A program made the translations under genes and the position numbers. Shown here piece by piece: positions 18,999 through 26,928 of a DNA stretch of 64,000 nucleotides. A model generated the notes under the pieces. It was not told where the DNA came from. It did no database searches and saw only the letters and a list, made by a program, of their open reading frames with translations. Location: assembly GCA_946186125.1 (NCBI GenBank), contig CAMHLZ010000013.1, positions 1-64,000 of the forward strand. The letters are read 5' to 3'. The stretch is from an uncultured Lachnospira sp. Its GTDB lineage: Bacteria; Bacillota; Clostridia; Lachnospirales; Lachnospiraceae. Numbering within the stretch: the first letter of the stretch is position 1; each line of letters opens with the position of its first letter.

Positions 18999-19756
18999 TG
19001 TTTGGAATAGTTATGATTGTATTTGGATGTTTGTGTATGGGATATTATTTGTTTGCAGCATCTTATGCCGGACCTACATCCTCATTTTTGCCATTCTGGC
19101 TTGCAGCAGGCATATTTTTAATAGTTGCAGGTGTAGTGTTTTTGATTTTATTGAAAAATGGAACGATTGAAAGAATTCCAAAGTTCATCAGGGTGACGTT
19201 TATTACTTTGGTAACAATCGGTATAGGTCTGTTTTGTGTTCTGGAAGGATTGGTAATCAGTAAAATGAATGAAGTTCCGGAACATAATGTATCATATCTG
19301 GTAGTGCTTGGTGCACAGGTCAGAGGAACAAGAGTGACTAAATCATTGGCAAAACGGCTTGATGCAGCATATGATTATGCAGTGAAAAACAAGGATACCA
19401 TAATTGTTGTATCAGGTGGAAAAGGAAGCGGAGAAGATATATCAGAAGCTAAAGCCATGAAAAGATATCTTGTAAGCAGAGGAATTGAAAAGAGGCGGAT
19501 TTTAGTTGAGGATAAGTCCACTACTACAATGGAAAATCTCACTTTCAGTCGTAAAAAGATTAAAGGAGAAAATAAATCTGTTGCCATCGTGACAAATAAT
19601 TTCCACATGTTCAGGGCTATGAAGATTGCTGAAAGTCTTGATTATAAAAATGTGGAAGGACTTTGCGCAGAATCAGATAACAGGTTATTACCTAATTATA
19701 TGGTAAGAGAAGCATTTGCCATAGCAAAGGAAGTGCTGGTACACAATATTTTGTAA
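18995..19756 (+). CDS. YdcF-like DUF218 membrane protein
   Basis: A 253-residue protein. Three or four hydrophobic N-terminal segments precede a DUF218 domain (SYLVVLGAQVRGTRVTKSL, TIIVVSGGKGSGEDISEAKA, RILVEDKSTTTMENLTFS, VAIVTNNFHMFRAMKIA). DUF218 proteins bind nucleotides or act in envelope steps (E. coli ElyC, YdcF); the role is unsettled. ATG 18995 is chosen over 18971 because GGAGG at 18984 is correctly spaced and the start overlaps the ppk stop. It closes the pheA-ppx-ppk operon. No clear terminator is visible after it. Confidence 0.82.
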   Translation: MMFGIVMIVFGCLCMGYYLFAASYAGPTSSFLPFWLAAGIFLIVAGVVFLILLKNGTIERIPKFIRVTFITLVTIGIGLFCVLEGLVISKMNEVPEHNVSYLVVLGAQVRGTRVTKSLAKRLDAAYDYAVKNKDTIIVVSGGKGSGEDISEAKAMKRYLVSRGIEKRRILVEDKSTTTMENLTFSRKKIKGENKSVAIVTNNFHMFRAMKIAESLDYKNVEGLCAESDNRLLPNYMVREAFAIAKEVLVHNIL

Positions 19757-19843
19757 TTTTTTTCACAGAATGAACAATATTGTAGTTTATTTTATTATTA
19801 AGTCGAATGACTTATTAATATTTTAATAAAGGAGATGATCGTT

Positions 19844-21811
19844 ATGAAGAGGTTTGGAAAAGTTGCTAAAGCATTATGTGTTTTAACTGCAATTTCAATG
19901 ACAGTCACAGGATGCGCGACAGGTTTGAAAAAAACTGATAATAAAGTAACAACAACATCTGTTGCTGAGGATTCGGCTGCCACAATTACTTTGGCTGATA
20001 ATAAAATCTCGGTATCCGGAAGCGGAGTTAAAGTTGAAGATAATATTGCTACCATTACAAGAGGTGGCGAGTATACCGTAACCGGCAGCATTTCTGACGG
20101 ACAGATTGTTGTAGATGCTGAAAATGATGTTAATCTGATTATGGAAAATGCAGACATTACATATGATGCAGGAGATGCGATTTATATAAAAAATGGCGAT
20201 GTTACCATAACACTTGCAGAAGACAGTGAAAATTCAGTAACGAGTGGTAATGAATCTTCTGAAAAACTGGAAGATTCAGATGAAGAAGAATCAGAGAATG
20301 AAGAATCAGAGAATGAAGAATCAGGGGAAGAAGATTCAGAGAGCGATGAAGAAAAAGAGCAGAAGGAATCAATGTCTGCAGCGATTTTTTCAAAGGATGA
20401 TTTAGTAATTGAAGGTTCAGGAAGTCTGAATGTTGCGTCATATTATTATAACGGTATTCAGTCAAAGGATACTGTGATGATAAATAGTGGTGAGATAACT
20501 GTAACGGCAGTTAATGACGGCATAAAAGGAAAAGAGGGAGTAGCAGTTTCCGGCAGCACATTAAATATTACAGCAGAAGCTGACGGCATCCAGTCTGATA
20601 TGGATATGGACATTTCTGGTGGAGATATTACTATTGTAACAGGCGGAGGTTCACAGAACGCGGCAACTACAACTCCACAGATGTCTGGTTACGGAAAAGA
20701 GATAGAGACAAATGAAAATGGCAGACCGGACATGAGTACGATGACGCCACCGGACGGAAAAGAGATGGAGACAAATGAAGATGGAAGTCCGGATATGGGC
20801 GGCATGAAAGAAAATGATGCATTTTCATCAGAAGAATCTTCTGATGAAGATGATGGTACGTCACAAAAAGGAATAAAAGCAGAAGGCATTATATCTGTTT
20901 CAGGTGGAACGATAAATGTGGATTCGATTGAAGACGCGATACATTCCAATGACCAGATAGGAATTGACGGTGGCGAATTTATTATAAATGCCGGTGATGA
21001 TGCAATACATGCAGATAATTCATTGATAATAAATGGCGGAAATATTAACATAGAAAGATGTGTTGAAGGATTAGAGGCTGTAAGCGTCGAGATTAACGAT
21101 GGTGAAATCGACATCACGGCTTCGGACGACGGAATAAATGCAAACGGTGGTAACAGCAGTTTCGGAATGGGACCTGTTATAAGAGAAGCCGCTACTGAAG
21201 AAGAAACAACTGCTGAAGAAGATTCTGACTCAGATAAAGACGCTGAAGAAACTACAGAGGAAGAGAGTCCGGTATTAAATATTAACGGCGGAAAGATTAA
21301 TATTAATTCAAACGGTGACGGACTTGATTCTAATATGGATTTGTATATCAACGGTGGAGAAGTAACAGTTTCAGGAGCCGTAAACGGCGGCAATTCTGCT
21401 ATTGATTACGGAAGTGAATCCGGTGGAGAATGTGTAATCACAGAAGGTACGGTTATAGCCACAGGATATTCTGAGATGGCTGAAATGTTTGACGAAGAAA
21501 AATCTACCCAGAATTCTTTCACATACGTTTTTGAAAGTGATGTTTCAGAAGAAACACAGATTATAATTACCGACAGCGAAGGAAATGAAGTATGCAATTA
21601 CACGACAGTAAAAAAATGTGACTGTATAACTTTTAGCAGTGAAGTGTTAAAGACAGGGGAGACATACACTGTTACCGCAGGAAGCGAGACAGGAACAATT
21701 GAGCTGACATCAATGTCCGTTTCAAATAAAGAATTAACCGGACTTGGCGGAGGCGGTTTCGGAGGCGGTGGCAGACCGGGAGATAAAAATACTGAATCTA
21801 CTAATGCATAA
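19844..21811 (+). CDS. Cthe_2159-like carbohydrate-binding lipoprotein
   Basis: A 655-residue exported lipoprotein. The signal peptide ends in the lipobox VTGC, so Cys ~23 would be lipidated. The body has many short beta-helix rungs (GGEYTVTGSISDGQIVVDA, GDAIYIKNGDVTITL, DGIQSDMDMDISGGDITIV, INGGKININSNGDGLDSN), which fits the Cthe_2159/DUF4353 family; the founding member is a beta-helix that binds polygalacturonate and cellulose. Three low-complexity inserts break the helix: an acidic Glu/Ser run near 150-180, a duplicated KE(I/M)ETNE(N/D)G segment near 285-315, and an acidic Thr/Glu loop near 450-470. It ends with GLGGGGFGGGGRPGD. ATG 19835 lies inside the ribosome site, so ATG 19844 is used. 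Confidence 0.8.
   Translation: MKRFGKVAKALCVLTAISMTVTGCATGLKKTDNKVTTTSVAEDSAATITLADNKISVSGSGVKVEDNIATITRGGEYTVTGSISDGQIVVDAENDVNLIMENADITYDAGDAIYIKNGDVTITLAEDSENSVTSGNESSEKLEDSDEEESENEESENEESGEEDSESDEEKEQKESMSAAIFSKDDLVIEGSGSLNVASYYYNGIQSKDTVMINSGEITVTAVNDGIKGKEGVAVSGSTLNITAEADGIQSDMDMDISGGDITIVTGGGSQNAATTTPQMSGYGKEIETNENGRPDMSTMTPPDGKEMETNEDGSPDMGGMKENDAFSSEESSDEDDGTSQKGIKAEGIISVSGGTINVDSIEDAIHSNDQIGIDGGEFIINAGDDAIHADNSLIINGGNINIERCVEGLEAVSVEINDGEIDITASDDGINANGGNSSFGMGPVIREAATEEETTAEEDSDSDKDAEETTEEESPVLNINGGKININSNGDGLDSNMDLYINGGEVTVSGAVNGGNSAIDYGSESGGECVITEGTVIATGYSEMAEMFDEEKSTQNSFTYVFESDVSEETQIIITDSEGNEVCNYTTVKKCDCITFSSEVLKTGETYTVTAGSETGTIELTSMSVSNKELTGLGGGGFGGGGRPGDKNTESTNA
20283..20328 (+). 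repeat. 15-bp tandem repeat encoding ESENE
   Basis: Three near-identical 15-bp units (core GAATCAGAGAATGAA) inside the lipoprotein gene give ESENEESENEESGEE. Such a repeat could change length by slippage and alter the acidic loop. Confidence 0.55.
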
Positions 21812-21826
21812 TATACGAAAAAAGGC

Positions 21827-21854
21827 TTGCAATTCAAGCAAAAAATGATATACT
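21827..21854 (+). promoter_or_regulatory. Predicted promoter of thrS
   Basis: TTGCAA at 21827-21832 and TATACT at 21849-21854 are 16 bp apart, just upstream of the T-box leader. Confidence 0.5.
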
Positions 21855-21864
21855 AAGAACAGAC

Positions 21865-22092
21865 AATAAAGATAAAACGATGACGAGACGAGTAGTCAGT
21901 GCAGAAGGTTACAGAGAGAAAGAGGCAGCTGGGAATCTTTCACCGGAGCGTTGATGAAGACCACCTCAGAGTGACCCTAATCAGGTACGTTGACCACGTT
22001 ACAGTCGATTGAGTGGCACATATATGTGCAATCAGGGTGGAACCGCGATAATATCGTCCCTTATGGTATATAATACCATAAGGGATTTTTTT
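21865..22092 (+). promoter_or_regulatory. Threonine T-box riboswitch with terminator
   Basis: The conserved T-box sequence AGGGTGGAACCGCG is at 22034-22047, and the leader has a stem I-like region with CAGAGAG and GGGAATC blocks. The specifier region (21955-21965) contains two consecutive ACC triplets, both threonine codons, followed by TCAGAGT as usual after a specifier loop. The terminator is a perfect 11-bp stem (CCCTTATGGTA / TACCATAAGGG, 22058-22084) followed by seven T. Uncharged tRNA-Thr should stabilise the antiterminator and allow thrS expression. Confidence 0.93.
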
Positions 22093-22135
22093 CGTCATGT
22101 CAGTGCATTATCAAATAATAGGAGGAATGATAAAA

Positions 22136-24085
22136 ATGAAGATAACATTAAAAGACGGATCAGTTAAAGAGTACAGTGAAGCAATGTCAGTATATGACAT
22201 AGCAAAGGACATAAGTGACGGACTTGCAAGAGCAGCATGTGCAGGAGAAGTAAATGGAGAAGTAGTAGATTTAAGAACAGTAGTGGAAGAAGACAGTACA
22301 CTCAACATACTTACATTTAACGATGAGCAGGGAAAGCGTGCGTACCGTCATACAGCATCACACGTGCTGGCAGAAGCAGTGAAAAATGTATTTCCGGAAG
22401 CAAAGCTGACTATAGGACCTTCAATAGACGAGGGATTCTACTATGACTTTGATGCGCAGCCATTCTCAAGAGAAGACCTGGACAAAATCGAAGCAGAGAT
22501 GAAAAAAATCATAAAGAAAAATGAAAAGCTTGAAAAATTCACCATGCCAAGAGAAGAAGCAATCAAATATATGGAAGAAAGAAATGAGCCATACAAAGTA
22601 GAGCTTATAAAAGACCTGCCGGAAGATGCAATCATATCATTCTACAGTCAGGGTGAATTTACAGATTTATGTGCCGGACCACATCTTATGAGCACAGGAG
22701 CAATCAAAGCATTCAAACTCACATCATCATCAATGGCATATTGGAGAGGTGATTCAAACAAGGCACAGTTACAAAGAATATACGGAACAGCATTCAATAA
22801 AAAAGATGATTTAAAAGCATACCTTGAGCATTTAGAAGACATTAAAAAAAGAGACCACAACCGTCTTGGACGTGAGATGGAATTATTTACTACAGTAGAC
22901 GTTATTGGCCAGGGACTTCCACTTATCATGCCAAAGGGTGAAATTATGATAAGAACAATGCAAAGATGGATAGAAGACGAAGAAGAAAAGCGTGGATACG
23001 TCAGAACAAAAACACCATTGATGGCAAAATCAGACCTGTATAAAATATCAGGACACTGGGATCACTACAAAGAAGGAATGTTCGTACTTGGAGATGAAGA
23101 AAAAGACAAAGAAGTATTTGCACTCCGTCCGATGACATGTCCGTTCCAGTACTACGTATATAAGGCAACACAGCACTCATACAGAGATTTACCACTCAGA
23201 TACGGTGAAACATCAACACTTTTCAGGAATGAAGATTCAGGTGAAATGCATGGACTTACAAGAGTTCGCCAGTTTACAATTTCAGAAGGACATTTAATCG
23301 TAAGACCGGATCAGATGGTAGAAGAATTTAAGGGATGTCTTGCACTTGCAAAACATTGTCTTGAAGTACTTGGCGTAGAAGAAGATGTTACTTACCATTT
23401 ATCAAAATGGGATCCGCAGAAAAAAGATAAATATATCGGAGAGCCGGAAGTATGGGAAGAGACAGAAGGACACATCCGTGATATCTTAGTAGAACTTGGT
23501 GTTAATTTCACAGAAGATGTGGGTGAAGCAGCATTCTATGGACCAAAGGTTGATATCAATGCGAAAAACGTATACGGCAAAGAAGACACAATGATTACAA
23601 TACAGTGGGATGCACTTCTTTCAGAACAGTTTGATATGTATTATATTGACCAGAATGGTGACAAAGTAAGACCATATATTATTCACAGAACATCAATGGG
23701 ATGTTATGAGAGAACACTAGCATGGTTAATAGAAAAATACGCAGGATTATTCCCAACATGGCTCTGTCCGGAACAGGTAAGAGTACTACCGATTTCAGAA
23801 AAATATGAAGAATATGCTGAGCAGGTTGCAGCAAGGTTAAAAGATAACGGAATAAGATGCTCAGTAGATAACCGTTCAGAAAAAATCGGATTTAAGATAA
23901 GAGAGACAAGATTAGACAGAGTACCTTATATGCTTGTGGTAGGACAGAAAGAAGTAGAGGAGAAAAAAGTATCAGTAAGAAGCCGTTATCTCGGAGATGA
24001 AGGTCAGAAGCCATTAGATACATTTATAGACGAGATTTGTAAAGAAATCCGTACAAAAGAAATCCGTAAAATCGAAGTAGAATAG
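22136..24085 (+). CDS. thrS: Threonyl-tRNA synthetase
   Basis: Charges tRNA-Thr. The 649-residue chain has an N-terminal TGS domain (ITLKDGSVKEY), the editing domain with HTASHVLAEA near residue 71 and DLCAGPH, the class II core with TIGPSIDEGFYYDF, RPMTCPFQYYVYK (zinc Cys near 334), LRYGETSTLFR, YGPKVDI and HRTSMGCYERTLAWLIE, and a C-terminal anticodon domain (LPISEKYEEYAEQVA). ATG 22136 is chosen because AGGAGG at 22120 is correctly spaced; upstream in-frame ATGs at 22097 and 22127 lie before or against that site. Expression is controlled by the T-box just upstream. Confidence 0.97.
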   Translation: MKITLKDGSVKEYSEAMSVYDIAKDISDGLARAACAGEVNGEVVDLRTVVEEDSTLNILTFNDEQGKRAYRHTASHVLAEAVKNVFPEAKLTIGPSIDEGFYYDFDAQPFSREDLDKIEAEMKKIIKKNEKLEKFTMPREEAIKYMEERNEPYKVELIKDLPEDAIISFYSQGEFTDLCAGPHLMSTGAIKAFKLTSSSMAYWRGDSNKAQLQRIYGTAFNKKDDLKAYLEHLEDIKKRDHNRLGREMELFTTVDVIGQGLPLIMPKGEIMIRTMQRWIEDEEEKRGYVRTKTPLMAKSDLYKISGHWDHYKEGMFVLGDEEKDKEVFALRPMTCPFQYYVYKATQHSYRDLPLRYGETSTLFRNEDSGEMHGLTRVRQFTISEGHLIVRPDQMVEEFKGCLALAKHCLEVLGVEEDVTYHLSKWDPQKKDKYIGEPEVWEETEGHIRDILVELGVNFTEDVGEAAFYGPKVDINAKNVYGKEDTMITIQWDALLSEQFDMYYIDQNGDKVRPYIIHRTSMGCYERTLAWLIEKYAGLFPTWLCPEQVRVLPISEKYEEYAEQVAARLKDNGIRCSVDNRSEKIGFKIRETRLDRVPYMLVVGQKEVEEKKVSVRSRYLGDEGQKPLDTFIDEICKEIRTKEIRKIEVE

Positions 24086-24215
24086 TGTAAAAAATCATAT
24101 TGATATATGATTTTTTACACGGCTATTTGTGCCGAGCCCAAATAGCTCTGATGCGACACGAGAAATCGCCTTCGCGAATTTCACGTGCGCTTCCTCGAAC
24201 AAAGTGCTCGGAATG
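24086..24215 (+). repeat. 130-bp structured repeat, copy A
   Basis: This segment matches the reverse complement of 31496-31625 over its full 130 bases with 8 mismatches counted by eye and no gaps. It begins at the base after the thrS stop and ends 8 bases before the next start codon. Predicted hairpins: AAAAATCATAT/ATATGATTTTT near the left end (a terminator-like stem followed by T run), CTATTTG/CAAATAG, CACG-GAAA-CGC/GCG-TTTC-CGTG, and a weak GTGCG/CGAAC. An open frame reads from 24129 through the repeat into the next gene but has no ribosome site. Family unknown. Confidence 0.85.
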
Positions 24216-24223
24216 GAGGTCGG

Positions 24224-25490
24224 TATGAAAAAAAGTAGAATATTGATAACAATTTTTGCTGCCGTAATGCTGCACATACTAATGTGCAGCGTACAGGTAA
24301 AAGCTGAAGAGGCATGGCCATGGGTTTACGAGATAAATCCATATAACCAATATGAAGTGATAATAACCGGTTATGTGGGAAACGAAAAAAACGTGACGGT
24401 GCCGGACAGTATAAACGGAATTGCAGTAGGATGCATAAAAGCAGCATTTTATAACAACGACACAATAAAAAGCGTAACGATACCTGATACCATACGGCGG
24501 CTTGAAAGTGTTTATACCAATGAGAATGGCAATTACGTAGTCAAAGGTGCATTTGCAGAGTGTGATAACCTGATAAGTGTAAAAAACGCGCGGGGGATAG
24601 AAGCATATGCAGAGAGAACTTTTGAAAACTGCAAAAAACTAAGGAATGTAAAAATATACGGAGGAAGTGGAATACCGGGAAGAATGTTTTATGGATGCAA
24701 GAGCCTGAAAAACATCCGTATACCTTCAAATATCACAAAAATATCCTATTGTGCATTTGAAAAATGCCTTTCATTGAAAAAGGTTACCGGAGCAGCTTCG
24801 GTTACGACATGTGAGACAAAAGCATTTTATAATTGCAGAAAACTTCAGGTCGTCAATCTCGGAAAAATAAAATCAATATCTGAGTATATGTTTTATAACT
24901 GTTCAAACCTTAAAAAGGTAAAAATACCAAACAGTGTAACAGACATTCAAAGAGGTGCTTTTGCAAAAACAGGACTTACATCTGTAAATATCCCGTCTTC
25001 CGTAAGATATATCGGAGGAGGAATATATGATGTAATATACAAACTATGTAACGGGGCATTCGATTCATGTAAAAATCTAAAAATCGTAAAAGGCGGTAAA
25101 AATGTAAAGATTTACGGAATATGCGCATTTAGAAACTGTACCGGATTAAAATCGGTATCGCTTGGAAAAGTTACAGTGTTAAAAAGGGAGATGTTCTCAG
25201 GATGTAAGAGTCTTAAAAGTATAAAAATACCATCAACGGTCAGAGCCTTAAAGGACAAAACATTTTATGGATGTACCGGGCTGAAAAAAGTAAAAATTCC
25301 TCAAAAGACGATGGAAATCGGAAAGCAGACGTTTGGAAATTGTACGTCACTTAAGAGTATGGTAATACCAAAAACGGTTGAAGAAATATATACAGATTCA
25401 GTTGATAACAGTGTTACATTAATATTATATAAAAACTCTTATGCGGCAAATGTAATGCAAAACAGAGAGAAACTGCTTATAGTACAGTGA
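24224..25490 (+). CDS. Secreted BspA-type leucine-rich-repeat protein
   Basis: A 422-residue exported protein. The signal peptide is ILITIFAAVMLHILMCS ending at VKAEE. The mature part is nearly all LRR_5 repeats of the BspA type (GAFAECDNLISVKNARG, RMFYGCKSLKNIRIPSN, YMFYNCSNLKKVKIPNS, EMFSGCKSLKSIKIPST, QTFGNCTSLKSMVIP). Such proteins often bind host or bacterial surface ligands. The start at 24224 is chosen because GGAGGT lies just upstream; this ribosome site begins at the very end of repeat copy A. No wall anchor is visible. The next gene follows after 14 bases, suggesting co-transcription. Confidence 0.85.
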
Positions 25491-25504
25491 AAGGTATGAT
25501 GTGA

Positions 25505-26491
25505 ATGAAATTAGGAAAAATAATCCCAGGTATAATATGTCTGGTAATGCTTATGAACAGCACGGTAACGGCAGATATTACAGCACCAAAGATAAGTAAT
25601 AACAGTGTGAAGTATTCCTATGTTTCGTATGGACATTATCCTCAGACTGAGATTGTGTGTTCAAACGATAAAGACAGGGTAGCTGAACTGAAAAATATAA
25701 ATCAGAATTTTGGAGTAAAATACAAAGCTGTCAGTAAAAAAACATGGAACAGGATAAAAAATGCAAAATACGATTCAAACGGAGATGCAAAAGTTGCGGG
25801 TGTGAAATACAGACGAATCTGCAAAACAGATGCGACAGAAAGTTATGCTGCATGGCAGATGTATCCGTGGCATGACGACACTACATATCACTATTTCCGG
25901 TATGATGACATCAAATGGAGAGTGCTGCAGATAAAAAATAATAAGGCGCTGCTTATATCGGAGTATGCACTTGATGATGAAAAATATAATGACACATGGT
26001 CATCTGTAATGTGGAATATCAAGTGGGGCAACAGCACGGTAAGAAGTTTTTTAAACGGATATGCTGCGAGTAAAAACGCATGTAAAATAGATTACCGGAA
26101 AAATAACTTTATCGATACTGCATTTACCTCAAAAGAGCAAAAGGAACTTGTAGGAAAAAAAATAGGTACAAAAGTAAAAGATAAAGTTTTTCTGCTGTCA
26201 ATCCATGATGTTTATAATACAGAAGCAGCGACAGTCATGGGATTTTCATCCGGAGACGGATATGATGTGAACAGACAGTGTAAGTGTACAACCTATGCGT
26301 TTGCAAAGGGAGTATATAACACAGGAACAGTATGGTGGTGGCTGCAGTCTCCTGATTATATGAGTGATACATCTTACAGGGTTCTATATGGTGGAGAAAT
26401 TGATAGAGATGGTACAAATACAAATGATGATTCCGGAGCATTAAGACCGGCTATATTGATAAGTACAAAAACAATAAAAAAATTAAAATAA
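25505..26491 (+). CDS. Secreted DUF6273-domain protein
   Basis: A 328-residue exported protein with a signal peptide (IIPGIICLVMLMNSTVTA). It has the marks of the DUF6273 family of clostridial surface proteins: YVSYGHYPQTE near the N-terminus, IKWRVLQIKNNKALLISEYA, STVRSFLNGY, FLLSIHDVYN, VWWWLQSPDY, and GALRPAILI at the C-terminus. The family's function is unknown; in other genomes it occurs next to or fused with LRR and Ig-like domains, as here. The ribosome site is weak (AAAGG far upstream). A terminator follows directly. Confidence 0.78.
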   Translation: MKLGKIIPGIICLVMLMNSTVTADITAPKISNNSVKYSYVSYGHYPQTEIVCSNDKDRVAELKNINQNFGVKYKAVSKKTWNRIKNAKYDSNGDAKVAGVKYRRICKTDATESYAAWQMYPWHDDTTYHYFRYDDIKWRVLQIKNNKALLISEYALDDEKYNDTWSSVMWNIKWGNSTVRSFLNGYAASKNACKIDYRKNNFIDTAFTSKEQKELVGKKIGTKVKDKVFLLSIHDVYNTEAATVMGFSSGDGYDVNRQCKCTTYAFAKGVYNTGTVWWWLQSPDYMSDTSYRVLYGGEIDRDGTNTNDDSGALRPAILISTKTIKKLK

Positions 26492-26520
26492 AAAAATGCG
26501 GTCTTATGACCGCATTTTTG
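26492..26520 (+). terminator. Rho-independent terminator
   Basis: A perfect 12-bp stem (AAAAATGCGGTC / GACCGCATTTTT) with a TTAT loop immediately follows the DUF6273 stop. It ends where the promoter of the toxin-antitoxin pair begins. Confidence 0.88.
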
Positions 26521-26549
26521 TTGACTTTTTTTTGTTTTTGGTTTATTAT
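26521..26549 (+). promoter_or_regulatory. Predicted promoter of the toxin-antitoxin operon
   Basis: TTGACT at 26521-26526 and TATTAT at 26544-26549 are 17 bp apart, with a GGGGGTG ribosome site and the GTG start just downstream. The perfect palindrome of the preceding terminator touches the -35 box and could double as an operator, but that is speculation. Confidence 0.6.
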
Positions 26550-26567
26550 TTTTGTGGGGGTGAATTT

Positions 26568-26912
26568 GTGATTAATAAGGCGAGTAAGTTGGAAATTGCA
26601 ACATATCTTACTAATGTAAAGAAATTGTTGTCCGCGGGAAAATATGTTTTTGTTCCGAGAAGAAAAAATATGCAGGCATTAGCGCGACATGGTCTTACGA
26701 TTACAGATGCAAAGGAAGAGATTTTAGGGCTTGCAGTTTGTGATTATTATAAAGGCCCTAAGCAGGATTTTGATTATAATCGTCCGGGAGATATATGGGA
26801 ATTCAAAAAGAATGTCGATGGTATACAATTTTACGTTAAAGTTAAGATTGTGAAAGAAAATGGAGAATGTATTTTGAAATGCATAGGATTTCATGAGGAC
26901 GATTTTGCTTAG
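26568..26912 (+). CDS. MqsR-like toxin of a type II toxin-antitoxin system
   Basis: A 114-residue protein that resembles the MqsR family: a long N-terminal helix (ASKLEIATYLTNVKKLLSAG), then YVFVPRRKNMQALARHGLTI, and the family-like block YYKGPKQDFDYNRPGDIWEF, ending in VKVKIVKENGECILKCIGFH. MqsR toxins are RelE-fold mRNA interferases. GTG 26568 is taken as the start because GGGGGTG lies 5 bases upstream; a longer frame from 26496 would start inside the terminator. The gene for a zinc-finger/HTH protein starts 16 bases after the stop, in the toxin-antitoxin order seen for mqsRA. Activity was not tested; active-site residues could not be assigned with certainty. Confidence 0.8.
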   Translation: MINKASKLEIATYLTNVKKLLSAGKYVFVPRRKNMQALARHGLTITDAKEEILGLAVCDYYKGPKQDFDYNRPGDIWEFKKNVDGIQFYVKVKIVKENGECILKCIGFHEDDFA

Positions 26913-26928
26913 AAAAGGAGGCGTGCTT

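Noticed and set aside
20689..21393. A 234-codon open frame on the minus strand inside the lipoprotein gene
   Set aside because: It is very rich in Ser, Pro and Ile, has no ribosome site, and mirrors the acidic, repetitive codons of the plus-strand gene.
21826..21840. GCTTG/CAAGC hairpin after the lipoprotein gene as a terminator
   Set aside because: No T run follows on the plus strand, and it overlaps the -35 box of thrS; the poly-T is on the minus strand, where no gene ends.
24129..24223. N-terminal extension of the LRR protein through repeat copy A
   Set aside because: There is no ribosome site at 24129, the peptide is not a signal sequence, and a proper ribosome site and signal peptide lie at 24214-24224.
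26496..26567. Longer start for the MqsR-like toxin with a hydrophobic N-terminus
   Set aside because: The start would be inside the terminator hairpin and upstream of the promoter; GTG 26568 has a good ribosome site and matches family length.
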